Positions 52,246 through 61,339 of a DNA stretch of 64,000 nucleotides are shown in pieces. The notes below the pieces were generated by a model that saw only the letters and a list, made by a program, of their open reading frames with translations, was not told the origin of the DNA and ran no database searches. The stretch comes from Chloroflexota bacterium (GTDB lineage: Bacteria > Chloroflexota > Anaerolineae > UBA7937 > B3-Chlor). The stretch's first letter is position 1. Each line of letters begins with the position of its first letter. The position numbers and the translations under genes are program-made. The DNA is taken from positions 118,955-182,954 of the forward strand of contig JAUVXJ010000009.1 in NCBI GenBank assembly GCA_030603665.1. The letters are read 5' to 3'.

Positions 52246-53340
52246 ATGGTGGATGCTTTTGATCTGGAGAAACTGATAGTTGATGTCTTCGCCCCTCAAG
52301 CGGGCGAGAGAGTCCTGGTCATGGTCGACGTGCCCCACGGGGGGTTGAAGGATCACGACGAATGGGCCGAGCGACGCCAGATGGCCGAGGAGTGGCACGC
52401 CGCCTTTCATAGGCTAGAGGACGAGCAGGGCTTCAGTGTGCACCCTCTGCTGACCTATCAAGCGACGGGCGCCAGCAATTCCGATTTGCCGGAAGAGGGA
52501 AAGATCGAGGGCAAGGCAGTGCGGTTTGACGACGTGCTGTCCGACACCAACATTGCGGTGGCTCTCACGGAGTACTCGGCCTCTGCACCGCTGATCAAGT
52601 ACAGTCAGAAGTTCCCTGCCTTGCGGGCCGCCAGCATGCCCAGGGTTACGAGGAGCATGGAGAAGACAGCCCTTGCAGCGGACTACGGCGAGGTGGCACG
52701 CAAGAGCCGCATCCTGGCGGCCAAGCTTGATGACGCCATTGGCGCGAGGGTGGACTTCTCGACGGGGCATCGGGCATACTTTGACCTGCGGAATCGCCAC
52801 GCTGAGGCCGATGATGGTCAACTCCATACTGACAAGACGGGCATCCGCCTCATCAATCTGCCCAGCGGCGAAGCGTGTATCGCTCCCTACGAGGGGGAAG
52901 TGGAGGATCAGTTCAGCAAGACGGAAGGGACCATCCCTGCCGCGTACGAGGGCGAACCGGTCCTATATGAGATCCAGGAGAACCGTATCGTTGAGGTCAT
53001 CGGTGATGGACCGAAGGCTGCTGAAATGCGGAGCTACTTCTCGGTGGATCAAGCGCGATGCAACATCGCTGAACTAGGCCTGGGCTGCAACGACGCGGCG
53101 GTGGTCTCCGGATACGTGCTGGAGGATGAGAAGGTGCTGGGTATGCATTGGGCCTACGGACGCAGCGATCACATCGGCGGAATCGTCGGCGTGTCCGAAT
53201 TCGGCGACCCAGCTCACGTGGTGCATCAGGACATCGTGTACGCCAAAGGCGGAGCCGTAGACGTCGCCAGCCTGGTCCTGGAGTACGAAGACGGCACCTC
53301 GGAGGAGATCATCAAGGACGCGAAGTATACGATCTTCTAG
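52246..53340 (+). CDS. M29 (aminopeptidase T)-like metallohydrolase
   Basis: A 364-residue protein of the thermophilic metalloprotease M29 superfamily. The dinuclear metal site is readable: Glu in LPSGEACIAPYEG, Glu in NIAELGLGCN, His in GMHWAYGR and HxxD in VVHQDIVY. Relatives include aminopeptidases and the ring-opening dioxygenase NicX, so the reaction could be peptide or amide hydrolysis, or ring cleavage. As last gene of the DUF917 operon (40 bases after copy 3), it may release an amino acid from the product made by those enzymes (inference). Confidence 0.85.
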   Translation: MVDAFDLEKLIVDVFAPQAGERVLVMVDVPHGGLKDHDEWAERRQMAEEWHAAFHRLEDEQGFSVHPLLTYQATGASNSDLPEEGKIEGKAVRFDDVLSDTNIAVALTEYSASAPLIKYSQKFPALRAASMPRVTRSMEKTALAADYGEVARKSRILAAKLDDAIGARVDFSTGHRAYFDLRNRHAEADDGQLHTDKTGIRLINLPSGEACIAPYEGEVEDQFSKTEGTIPAAYEGEPVLYEIQENRIVEVIGDGPKAAEMRSYFSVDQARCNIAELGLGCNDAAVVSGYVLEDEKVLGMHWAYGRSDHIGGIVGVSEFGDPAHVVHQDIVYAKGGAVDVASLVLEYEDGTSEEIIKDAKYTIF

Positions 53341-53456
53341 GGTGGGCAGCGCAGGGGCCAAGAATCTGTGGGAGCATCGAGCGTCGTGAACAGGTAGCCG
53401 GTGGGCAACCTTCGCTGGGCGGCGCAACTCGATGTACTGGCAGCGCGTTCGAAAAC

Positions 53457-53478
53457 CGTGGGCTATCCGTAGCCCACG
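53457..53478. terminator. Bidirectional terminator between convergent operons
   Basis: A perfect 9-base stem (53457-53465 with 53470-53478) with a TCCG loop. It is followed by ATTTCC on the plus strand and GGTTTTC on the minus strand. It overlaps the stop codon of the racemase gene. Confidence 0.75.
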
Positions 53479-54191
53479 ATTTCCTTCTCAGGCGGATGGG
53501 GATACGTGCGCTTGCTGTGTGTGAGATTTGCATCGACCAAGGCCTCGGCCATCTTCAGAGCGATGCTCGCCGGGTCGATGACAGGAACCACGTAGCCCAC
53601 CTTGGATAGACCCCTCTTCACCTGCTCATCCAGGCCGGCAAGACCGGTGCAACCCAACACGATTACGTGGGCGCCGTCCTCCTCGATGGCTGCCACGGCC
53701 TCCGCCACCATTCGCCCCACGAACTGGTCACGCCCCTTTTCCAGGTCCAGTACTGGTAGATCTATGGATCTGGCGGAGGCTAGCTTCCAGCCGACTCCAT
53801 ATTTCTGGGCGTGGAGTTCCAACTCCGGGATGATACGTTCCAGGACGGTGATCACCGAGAACTTGTGACCCAGCATGGCCGCCACGTGCATCGACGTCTC
53901 GCAAGGCCCTATGACCGGGATGGAGACCAGTTCGCGGGCAGCATCCAGGCCGGGGTCCCCGAAGCAGTTGATGATCACGGCGTCTATACCGTCCGCCTCC
54001 GCCTCGCGAACCTTGGCCACCACGTCAGGGGCGGCTATGGCCTCGTCGTAGGCGGACTCCACGGACGCCGGGCCTGAATCCAGGAAGACGTTGCTTATCT
54101 CAGTATCGGGCCTGGCGACCCGCTCCAACTCCTCGATGATCATCGGCCCGAAGGCCGTCGTGATGACGGGGGTCACCGCCCGGATCTTCAT
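53463..54191 (-). CDS. hyuE: Hydantoin racemase / Asp-Glu racemase family protein
   Basis: A 242-residue cofactor-independent racemase. The two catalytic cysteines are present: C76 in INCFGDPG and C181 in LGCTGLAG. The CFxDPG form and the PAVTP-like start (AVTPVITTAF) are those of hydantoin racemase rather than glutamate racemase. It should interconvert D- and L- forms of a 5-substituted hydantoin or similar ring. Last gene of the leftward DUF917-HyuA set, 48 bases after copy 4. Confidence 0.88.
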   Translation of the reverse strand: MKIRAVTPVITTAFGPMIIEELERVARPDTEISNVFLDSGPASVESAYDEAIAAPDVVAKVREAEADGIDAVIINCFGDPGLDAARELVSIPVIGPCETSMHVAAMLGHKFSVITVLERIIPELELHAQKYGVGWKLASARSIDLPVLDLEKGRDQFVGRMVAEAVAAIEEDGAHVIVLGCTGLAGLDEQVKRGLSKVGYVVPVIDPASIALKMAEALVDANLTHSKRTYPHPPEKEIVGYG

Positions 54192-54239
54192 CGCGCCCTC
54201 TCTCTCTGTTCGCAGTGCTGTTGGTCGGGGGGTCCGAGG

Positions 54240-55322
54240 CTAGTTGCCGTATCTTTCCTCCACGGGCACCCAGTCTATGTCGTAGCCAAAGTAGCGCGGG
54301 CCCACCAACTCCAGTCCCTCCGGCGTCCGCCACTTCTCGTTGCACGGTATTCCCAGCACTGTGACCCGGAAGCCGTAGCGCAAAGTCTCGGTGGTGATGG
54401 GCTCGCCGGTTTCCGTATCGAGAACCGTGATCAGGTCCGGTACCGAGACCACGATCTCGCCGTCGACCTTGGCCGCCAGGTTCTCATTCTGGAAGTCCAG
54501 TTCGAGGGTCTGTGAGGCGTACTCGTCAACGCCTTCCATGACCGCCTCGCCCTTGGCGAAGCCCTTCTCGGTACGACGTCTCACGTCCACGATCTTGCCT
54601 TTGAAGACCTCGAAGCCGCCAACGGACTCTCTCACCGTCTCGACGACATCGGCCTTGGCTTGCCGGGCCTCCCTGATCGTACGGCCGATATCCTCCACCA
54701 GAGTCATGGTATCAGGCACCGCCCACTCTTTCAGCTCCTTTCCTGTAGTTGCGTAACACGCAATCATGGCGGCGCAACCCATGTCAACGGTGATGCTCCT
54801 GGAGAAAGTCTCCGTCCAGCGGTTATTGATGGTATTCAAGATGGCGCTGTTGCCTTTCTCGTCTCCAATGGCGAAGGGGGTGGACGAGATGCCATACATG
54901 GTGGCCGTGACCATCTGCAATTCTGGGAAGGCGCGCCCCATGCCATCGCAGTCCACCATGGGAATCCGCAGCCGCGCGGCGACGGTAAGGGGTGTGACGG
55001 AGTTCAAGCCACCCGCTTCAGCAGACATGGTGGCCGTGATCTTCTGTCCCAGGTAACTCTCCAAGGCATAGAAGGCCTTGATGATCTCGTCACCCTTGGG
55101 AAGCTTCTCCAGCATGACCGTGGGCGCGCCCATCATTGCGGTGGGCACGATCAAGGCGTCATCATCTATCTCATCCAGGGAGAGCAGTGTCACTGGACCA
55201 AACTCCTGTATGGCCGATATCCCCATCAGTTTGCCGATGTAGGGATCGCCGCCACCGCCAGTGCCCAGGACGGCTGCTCCCAGGGCGATATCTTCGACGT
55301 TCTTTGGGTGTAGCAGTCTCAT
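54240..55322 (-). CDS. DUF917 protein, subfamily B, copy 4
   Basis: A 360-residue DUF917 protein. Glycine loop VLGTGGGGDPYIG near 18, MSAEAGGLNSVTPL near 98, acidic motif VDCDGMGRAFPELQ near 123 and C-terminal DFQNENLAAKVD. It is most like copy 3. It lies directly between the racemase and HyuA, which is the arrangement expected if DUF917 and HyuA act on the same ring compound; as I recall, some fungal proteins fuse HyuA and DUF917 domains. Start MRLLHPKNVEDIALG at 55322 after AAAGGACGACATGAG. Confidence 0.88.
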   Translation of the reverse strand: MRLLHPKNVEDIALGAAVLGTGGGGDPYIGKLMGISAIQEFGPVTLLSLDEIDDDALIVPTAMMGAPTVMLEKLPKGDEIIKAFYALESYLGQKITATMSAEAGGLNSVTPLTVAARLRIPMVDCDGMGRAFPELQMVTATMYGISSTPFAIGDEKGNSAILNTINNRWTETFSRSITVDMGCAAMIACYATTGKELKEWAVPDTMTLVEDIGRTIREARQAKADVVETVRESVGGFEVFKGKIVDVRRRTEKGFAKGEAVMEGVDEYASQTLELDFQNENLAAKVDGEIVVSVPDLITVLDTETGEPITTETLRYGFRVTVLGIPCNEKWRTPEGLELVGPRYFGYDIDWVPVEERYGN

Positions 55323-55340
55323 CTCATGTCGTCCTTTCTG

Positions 55341-56891
55341 TCAACCGTCTCCTAAGAGGGCCAGGTCCCCGACCGCCTTGACGCGGATCCTCACGGCGTT
55401 GCTGGGCAGATAGGCCAGTGGCACCTCCTCGACATCCACAATGGTGACCGTCTCCTCCCTGGCACCGGCAGCTACGGCCTTGTCTGTGGCCTCCTGCCTG
55501 GCCTGAGCGAGGGCCTCGTCCCGCCCCAACTCCTCGAGGGCAAACACTCGATCGGTCTCGCCACCGACCTGAGCGATGGCAGCACCAATGGCGTTGGCCA
55601 CCGAGAAGTGATCGGGCTTGATCATCTCCGAGGTCCCTTTCACCTGCCTGGAGACCAGGATAGTACCGCCGCCCACCAGAATCAATGGCACCGGCTCAGC
55701 GCTGGTCTTCATCCTATCCACGGCTACCTCCACCATGGACTGCATCTCGTCCAGGGCCTGGCCAACGAATGTGGAATCCAGATGCTTGACCGCACTGGCG
55801 TCTCCTATGTCCACCAGACCACCGGCCACGGCAAGGTCGGTAGTGGTCAGCACAGAACCGCCGAAAACCAGGCCCTTGGTGGTCAGTTCATAGCCCACGC
55901 TCTCGGGTCCGATCTTGAGAGGGTCGTCTGAGATTAGACTGCCTCCGCCCAGCCCGAAGGAATACACATCGGGCATCCGGAAATTGGTGCGCACGCCGCT
56001 GATCTCCACCGCGACAGACGCCTCTCTCGGGAATCCACGGAGCAGCATACCCACGTCCGAAGTGGTGCCTCCCAGGTCAACTACCATGGCATCCTGCGCT
56101 CCCGACAGGAAGGCAGCCCCCCTCATGCTATTGGTGGGACCGGAGGCGAAGGTAAGGACCGGGTACTTCTCCGCGAAGTCGGCCCCCATCAAGGTGCCGT
56201 CATTCTGACTGAGGTAGAAGGGCGCGTCTATCTTCATGTCCTTCAGAGCCTTCCTGAAGGAGTCCACAATGGCGCTAGCCAGATCTCCGAGGCAGGCATT
56301 GACGATCGCCGCGTTCTCTCGCTCAAGAATGCCGATGCGGCCTATCTCGTGGGACAGGCTGACGGACACGTCCGGAATCTCATCCTGAATGATCTCAGCC
56401 GCCCGTTCTTCGAATGAGCTATTGACCGGCGAGAAGACGGCGGAAATGGCCACTGCTCGAATACCCTTGGACTTGATGTCCTTGGCCACCTCGCGGACTT
56501 CGTCCTCATCTAGCGGGGATATCTCCCGCCCGTCGAACTCGTGCCCGCCGTGGACGAGGTACTTATGGTTGCCGATGGTGTCCCGCAAATCGGGAGGCCA
56601 GTCTACCATGGGCGGCAGGCATTCCGTGGCCGGAAGCCCCAGCCTGACGGCGGCGGTCTGCATCAGCCTCTTACGCTCTACCACAGCGTTGGTGAAGTGC
56701 GTGGTGCCGATCATCACCGCCCTGATCTGTTGCGCTGGGACCTTGGACTCCTCCAGCACAGTCCTCATGGCGGTGGTGATGCCGGCGGTGACCTCTGGTG
56801 TCGTGGGTGTCTTGTGCCAGCCAACAACCCTTTCCCCATCCATCAGCGCCGCGTCGGTGTTGGTGCCACCTACGTCAACCCCAATCCTCAT
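55341..56891 (-). CDS. hyuA: Hydantoinase/oxoprolinase HyuA-type ATP-dependent ring-opening enzyme
   Basis: A 516-residue protein of the HyuA/N-methylhydantoinase A family with an actin-like ATPase fold. Phosphate-1 motif is GVDVGGTNTDA at 4-14 and phosphate-2 is VVDLGGTTSDVGML near 270; GGGSLISDDPLKIGPESVGY is the family segment near 320. It is shorter than full 5-oxoprolinases or HyuA of about 680-700 residues, and no HyuB partner is encoded here; the adjacent DUF917 protein may take that place (inference). ATG 56891 has GAAGGAG upstream. It probably opens a cyclic amide using ATP. Confidence 0.9.
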   Translation of the reverse strand: MRIGVDVGGTNTDAALMDGERVVGWHKTPTTPEVTAGITTAMRTVLEESKVPAQQIRAVMIGTTHFTNAVVERKRLMQTAAVRLGLPATECLPPMVDWPPDLRDTIGNHKYLVHGGHEFDGREISPLDEDEVREVAKDIKSKGIRAVAISAVFSPVNSSFEERAAEIIQDEIPDVSVSLSHEIGRIGILERENAAIVNACLGDLASAIVDSFRKALKDMKIDAPFYLSQNDGTLMGADFAEKYPVLTFASGPTNSMRGAAFLSGAQDAMVVDLGGTTSDVGMLLRGFPREASVAVEISGVRTNFRMPDVYSFGLGGGSLISDDPLKIGPESVGYELTTKGLVFGGSVLTTTDLAVAGGLVDIGDASAVKHLDSTFVGQALDEMQSMVEVAVDRMKTSAEPVPLILVGGGTILVSRQVKGTSEMIKPDHFSVANAIGAAIAQVGGETDRVFALEELGRDEALAQARQEATDKAVAAGAREETVTIVDVEEVPLAYLPSNAVRIRVKAVGDLALLGDG

Positions 56892-56948
56892 GACTATGTC
56901 TCCTTCTCTTTCGCCGTTCCGCTCGCTCACATGGTTCACGACTGAAGA

Positions 56949-57275
56949 TCAAGCACCCGCCTCCTGTGCACTGGCCCTCTTCTTCATCTCTCTGGCCATC
57001 GCTCGAGTCGAGTCCTCCAACAGCTGGAAGTAAGTATCTTCGTCGGTCATCAGAAGGAACTTTCTCTCGTCCACGTCTTCCTTCAACCGGCGAAAGAACT
57101 CCTCATCTTCCAGTTGACCGGATTCCAGGGCGAAACCGATCAGTCTGCTGGCGCCATCGATCAGGCGAAAGGTGCCATAGAGGTGAGGTTCGTTAACCAG
57201 TATCTGGGCGCTGGAGACTAGAAAGGCCAGGACCTCATAGAGCCCTTCTTCGGATACTACCATACGCTGGCTCAT
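56949..57275 (-). CDS. DUF6092 protein
   Basis: A 108-residue helical protein (MSQRMVVSEEGLYEVLAFLV, then LYGTFRLIDGASRLIGFAL) that I match to DUF6092. No catalytic motif is seen. Start ATG 57275 overlaps the nitroreductase stop, so the two are coupled, and hyuA follows 57 bases later. The family is small and uncharacterised; its fixed place suggests an accessory to the nitroreductase or HyuA. Confidence 0.72.
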   Translation of the reverse strand: MSQRMVVSEEGLYEVLAFLVSSAQILVNEPHLYGTFRLIDGASRLIGFALESGQLEDEEFFRRLKEDVDERKFLLMTDEDTYFQLLEDSTRAMAREMKKRASAQEAGA

Positions 57276-57793
57276 GGTTTCCACTCCTCTCCATATAGCT
57301 CTTCGAAGGCCATCTCGGACAACTCAAACCTGGGGGGTGGCTGAGGGTCCTCCGCCGGGTAGCCCAAGGTCACCACCAGCATAGGCTCGACATTCTCAGG
57401 CAACTCCAGGATCTCGCTGATGGCAGACTTGGCATAAGATAGAGCCACGCAGGTCCCGATGCCCATCTCGTAGGCGGCCAACATGATGTTCTGCGATGCT
57501 ATCGAACAGTCGGCCAGGTATAGCCTCTGTTTCCATTCATTGGCATCCGCTTCTACCTCGGCACAGATGACGATGAACGCGGTAGGCACGGCGAAGATGC
57601 CGGGGGCGAATTTCTTGACCAGTTCCCTCTGGGAGGCTGAAGTGACGACCACGAACCGCCATTTCTGTAGATTGCCCCCCGAGGGCGCCCACCTCGCCGC
57701 TTCCAGAAGCCTCTCCAGTTTGTCCTTCTCTATCGGCTCGTCGGTGAACTGCCTGATGCTCCTTCTGCCCTTGATGGCTTCCATTACGTCCAT
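57272..57793 (-). CDS. Nitroreductase-family flavoprotein
   Basis: A 173-residue FMN-binding oxidoreductase. It has the start motif MEAIKGRRSIRQFTDEPI, the APSGGNLQKWRF segment that binds FMN and NIMLAAYEMGIGTCV near 103. It is cytoplasmic. Such enzymes reduce nitro groups, quinones, flavins or C=C bonds, or oxidise rings; the substrate here is unknown. Its presence within the HyuA/DUF917 run suggests a redox step in the same pathway. Start ATG 57793 after AAGGAGG. Confidence 0.88.
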   Translation of the reverse strand: MDVMEAIKGRRSIRQFTDEPIEKDKLERLLEAARWAPSGGNLQKWRFVVVTSASQRELVKKFAPGIFAVPTAFIVICAEVEADANEWKQRLYLADCSIASQNIMLAAYEMGIGTCVALSYAKSAISEILELPENVEPMLVVTLGYPAEDPQPPPRFELSEMAFEELYGEEWKP

Positions 57794-57912
57794 CCAGCGG
57801 TAACCTCCTTGTCTGTCACGATCTCACCATACTTCCGATTGGGTCCAACATGTGATAGACGATCGGCCACGGAATCCCGCGACACAAGGTCCGTGCTCCG
57901 CATGTGTCGGTC

Positions 57913-59067
57913 CTATTGGGCGCCGAACTCCCTCAGCCTGTCCTCAATGGGGCTATAATCGAAACCGAAGCCGTTGTGTCGTGGGCCCAAGGCTTCGATA
58001 CCTCCTGCCGTGCGATGGGCTTCATGGGCCTTGCGCCCAACGATCGCTACCCGATCTCCCACGGAGAAATCGTAGCTGATACGCGGCTCAGCTGTTTCCA
58101 AGTCAACCATCTCCAGGGAATCGGGGCTGGTGACAAAGGGCCTGTCATCCATCCAGCTGACGTGGTACTCGTTCTTGTACCAAATCCGGAAGGTGTGGCC
58201 CTCGTAGCTGCCCAGACCCTTCAGGCTGTGACTGCCAACGCCGAAACCGTACGACTGCTCGTCCGCTTCCTCTGTGCTGGTTACCTCTCCCTCGAAGAGG
58301 AGCCAGCCACCCACGGCATCGGCCGCTTCAGCCACTGGGTCCAGCCCCTTCTCGCGAGCCTCACGAATGCGCCGGCCCACTTCGAGGGCTTCTGTCAGTG
58401 TGCCGCCAGCCAACGACTGCTTGATGTCTTTGGCCTGTCTCAGACGCCAGGCGAACCCTATCCATCCGTAGGACGCGAGGGTGATCATGCGGCCGATGCG
58501 ATCAGACATCGCCGGGCTCACAGTGTCTTGCAGGATCATGATATCACCCCAGCGCGTGACGAAGGACATCGGACAGACCGGCATTCCCAGAATCTCCGGT
58601 ATCGCTTGGGGCACTTCGGGGATGGCTCGCCCACCGGCGTAGTCGCCGTCTACCACGGACAGTCCAAGCTCCAATGCTGCCCCGATGGGAGCAGGAACGT
58701 TGCTTCCGCCCACCTCTCCGGGCACGAGGGCTTCAACCTTGATGCCTGCGGAGTTCTCCAGTGCCTGGACCGCGGCCGTCATCAGACTCAGGGAGTCGTG
58801 CTTCTCCTCTACGCATCCGAGGTCGGCCAGCTCTTGCTCCGTGCCACCTTCGCGCGCCCTACCGCCCATGGCGCCTACTGTGGCGGTCCATGCTTCGTCG
58901 GGCAGGCTGTCTAGGTCCACCCACCGTATTTCGCGGCCCTTCTCCAACTGATCAAGCAGCAGCTTCAGGCCGATGGCAGGGCTTCCGCCTCCCCCAGTTC
59001 CCATGAAACACAGGCCACGCACGAAATCTTCACATTCCTGCTCAGTCCGCAGTACCGTGGTGCCCAT
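57913..59067 (-). CDS. DUF917 (S-Me-THD-like) protein, subfamily A, copy 5
   Basis: A 384-residue protein very like copies 1 and 2 (FMGTGGGGSPAIG, VDGDYAGGRAIPEVPQ, VCPMSFVTRWGD, WYKNEYHVSWMD) but on the opposite strand, 8-9 kb away. The inverted position means a dispersed or inverted duplication rather than simple tandem growth. ATG 59067 has GAGGAGGG upstream. It lies between the ABC importer and the nitroreductase. A gap of 119 bases follows before the nitroreductase gene. Confidence 0.88.
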   Translation of the reverse strand: MGTTVLRTEQECEDFVRGLCFMGTGGGGSPAIGLKLLLDQLEKGREIRWVDLDSLPDEAWTATVGAMGGRAREGGTEQELADLGCVEEKHDSLSLMTAAVQALENSAGIKVEALVPGEVGGSNVPAPIGAALELGLSVVDGDYAGGRAIPEVPQAIPEILGMPVCPMSFVTRWGDIMILQDTVSPAMSDRIGRMITLASYGWIGFAWRLRQAKDIKQSLAGGTLTEALEVGRRIREAREKGLDPVAEAADAVGGWLLFEGEVTSTEEADEQSYGFGVGSHSLKGLGSYEGHTFRIWYKNEYHVSWMDDRPFVTSPDSLEMVDLETAEPRISYDFSVGDRVAIVGRKAHEAHRTAGGIEALGPRHNGFGFDYSPIEDRLREFGAQ

Positions 59068-59296
59068 CTGCCCTCCTCAATCTGCGCTGATGATTCCCAA
59101 ACGCCGAGGAAGACGAGAGGAACGCCTTCCACACGAGTGAGAGGCGATCATCAGTTCGTTACTCATCGCGCCGATTAGACCAATTGTGACACTGAAAGCT
59201 CACTCTTGCTTCACTCTGCGCTTCCTTCGAGCTATTGCCAGTCTGGATGAGGTCCATGACCAGGATGTCCAGGCGCTGAAGAAACCCACCTGTACG

Positions 59297-60268
59297 TCAG
59301 TCGTAGAGGTGACAGGCCACCAGGTGTCCGTCCTCCACCTCCTGCAACATTGGCTCCTCTTTGCCACAGCGGGCAGTGTCTCGGGCTGGACAGCGGGGAC
59401 CGAAACGACAAGCGCCCTCTTGCCCGCCTAGAGTGGAGATCTCCCCCTCCAGGATGATCTCCTCTGGTTGATACTCGGGATCTGCCACTGGCATTGCTGA
59501 GAGCAGAGCCTGTGTATAAGGGTGCATCGGATTCTGGAAGATGTCCTCCACGGCAGCAACTTCCAGCACCTTGCCCATGTACATCAGCGCCACGCGGTCG
59601 CAGATGTAGCGAATGACCGCCAGGTCGTGGGAGATGAACAGGTAGGTCAGGTTCAGTCTCTTCTGCAATTCCAGCAAGAGGTCTAGGACTTGCGCCTGCA
59701 CCGAGACATCCAACGCCGAAGTAGGCTCGTCGAGGATCAACATCTTCGGCTCCACGGCCAGGGCGCGAGCGATGCCAATTCTCTGTCTCTGACCACCGCT
59801 GAACTCGTGGGGATATCGGAAGAGGTGGTCCTCCATCAACCCCACCAGACTGATCAACTCGCGCACTCTTTCTTCCAGGGCGCGACCCTTGCCCCACTTG
59901 TGAATCAACAGGGGCTCGCCGACGATCCTCTTCACGGTCATCCTGGGGTTCAGTGACGAATATGGGTCTTGGAATATCATCTGCATCTCTGCCCGCAGAT
60001 GTCGCATCTCTGACTCGGACAGCTTACACAGGTCCCGACCCTCGAAGAGGATCTCGCCCTCCGTCGGCTCGACCAGACGCAGGATCGTCTTGCCCACGGT
60101 CGTCTTCCCGGACCCCGACTCCCCAACGAGTCCGAAGGATTGCCCCTCCTCGACAGTTAGATCGATGTCGTCAACGGCTTTGATGCTTCCTATGTCCCGC
60201 CGAAAGAGACCCCCTCTCACCGGGAAGTACTTCTTCAGATTCTTGACCGCTAGAAGGGTATCGCCCAT
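59297..60268 (-). CDS. oppF: Oligopeptide-type ABC importer ATPase (OppF/DppF)
   Basis: A 323-residue ATPase with Walker A GESGSGKTT near 49-57, signature EFSGGQRQRIGIARAL near 155 and Walker B MLILDEPTSALDVS. The C-terminal oligopeptide/dipeptide extension with its Cys motif (CRFGPRCP..CGKEEP..CHLYD) is present; in relatives this binds a [4Fe-4S] cluster. It energises uptake with OppD. Thirteen bases after oppD. 229 bases without a gene separate it from DUF917 copy 5. Confidence 0.93.
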   Translation of the reverse strand: MGDTLLAVKNLKKYFPVRGGLFRRDIGSIKAVDDIDLTVEEGQSFGLVGESGSGKTTVGKTILRLVEPTEGEILFEGRDLCKLSESEMRHLRAEMQMIFQDPYSSLNPRMTVKRIVGEPLLIHKWGKGRALEERVRELISLVGLMEDHLFRYPHEFSGGQRQRIGIARALAVEPKMLILDEPTSALDVSVQAQVLDLLLELQKRLNLTYLFISHDLAVIRYICDRVALMYMGKVLEVAAVEDIFQNPMHPYTQALLSAMPVADPEYQPEEIILEGEISTLGGQEGACRFGPRCPARDTARCGKEEPMLQEVEDGHLVACHLYD

Positions 60269-60280
60269 GACGGCTCCCGC

Positions 60281-61324
60281 TCAAGAGTACAGAAAACAGC
60301 TCACTTCGTGATCCGGCCCTGCAGCCACCGGCGCAGGGGCGGGTTCCTCTGCACAGCGAGGCATCGCGTGCTCACAGCGAGGGTGGAATCTACAGCCCCG
60401 AGGAGGGTCGAGGAGATTGGGGACCGTTCCGGGAATCCCCTTGATCTCCCCCTTCTTCGTGCCGTAGGTAGGAATGGCCCTCATCAGACCTATGGTATAG
60501 GGATGCTTGGGGCTCTTGAAAATGTCAATGGCACTCCCGTATTCTACTACCACGCCGGCGTACATCACTGCCACTTTCTGGCACATCTTGGCTACCACGC
60601 CCAGGTTGTGGGTGATCAACAGCACTGATAGATTCAGCTCATCCACCAACTCCTCGATCAAGCGCAATATCTGGGCCTGGATGGAGACATCGAGCGCGGT
60701 GGTGGGCTCGTCGGCGATGAGCAGGGAAGGTGTCCCCGATAGCGCTGTAGCGATCAACACGCGCTGCCTCATGCCACCACTGAACTGGTGTGGGTAGTCG
60801 TCGATTCTCTCTGCAGCATCGCCGATGCCAACCCTGCGCAGCATCTCCAGCGCTCGTTCCCTTGCGCCTCGGCGCAGTTTCCTCACGGTCGGAATCAGGC
60901 TACCGAGACTTCCCAGCATACTCAACCTGGAGGCCTTCGAGGTGTCGGTCCTGGAGCCGATGATGTCTATCATCTGATCGCCGATGGTGAATACGGGGTT
61001 GAGGCTGGTGGTGGGATCCTGAAAGATCATGGCCAGCTTCTGGGCCCTGAGCAACCGCATCTCTTCGTCGGTCTTGTGCAATACGTCTTCTCCCTCGAAG
61101 AACACTTCTCCCCCGACGATCTCGCCAGGGGGGCAGGGGATGAGACGCGCAATGCTGAGAGCGGTCATCGTTTTGCCGCATCCGGTCTCGCCGACCAGCC
61201 CCAATATGTCTCCTCGCCAGATCTTGAGATTGACCCGGTTCAGGACCTTGGAGATGCCATCAAAAGTGCGGAAGTTGAGGCGAAGGTCCTTGATCTCTAC
61301 TAACAGGTCGTTGTCCATAGTCAC
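60281..61324 (-). CDS. oppD: Oligopeptide-type ABC importer ATPase (OppD/DppD)
   Basis: A 347-residue ATPase with Walker A GETGCGKTM near 43, signature QFSGGMRQRVLIATAL near 185 and Walker B LLIADEPTTALDVS. The C-terminal extension has CRFHPRCEHAMPRC and a last Cys. Compared with usual OppD proteins it has about 25 extra residues before the helical subdomain (around SKASRLSMLGSLGSLIPT). Tightly packed with oppC (16 bases) and oppF. Confidence 0.93.
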   Translation of the reverse strand: MTMDNDLLVEIKDLRLNFRTFDGISKVLNRVNLKIWRGDILGLVGETGCGKTMTALSIARLIPCPPGEIVGGEVFFEGEDVLHKTDEEMRLLRAQKLAMIFQDPTTSLNPVFTIGDQMIDIIGSRTDTSKASRLSMLGSLGSLIPTVRKLRRGARERALEMLRRVGIGDAAERIDDYPHQFSGGMRQRVLIATALSGTPSLLIADEPTTALDVSIQAQILRLIEELVDELNLSVLLITHNLGVVAKMCQKVAVMYAGVVVEYGSAIDIFKSPKHPYTIGLMRAIPTYGTKKGEIKGIPGTVPNLLDPPRGCRFHPRCEHAMPRCAEEPAPAPVAAGPDHEVSCFLYS

Positions 61325-61339
61325 CGTTGCTCTCGAGCA

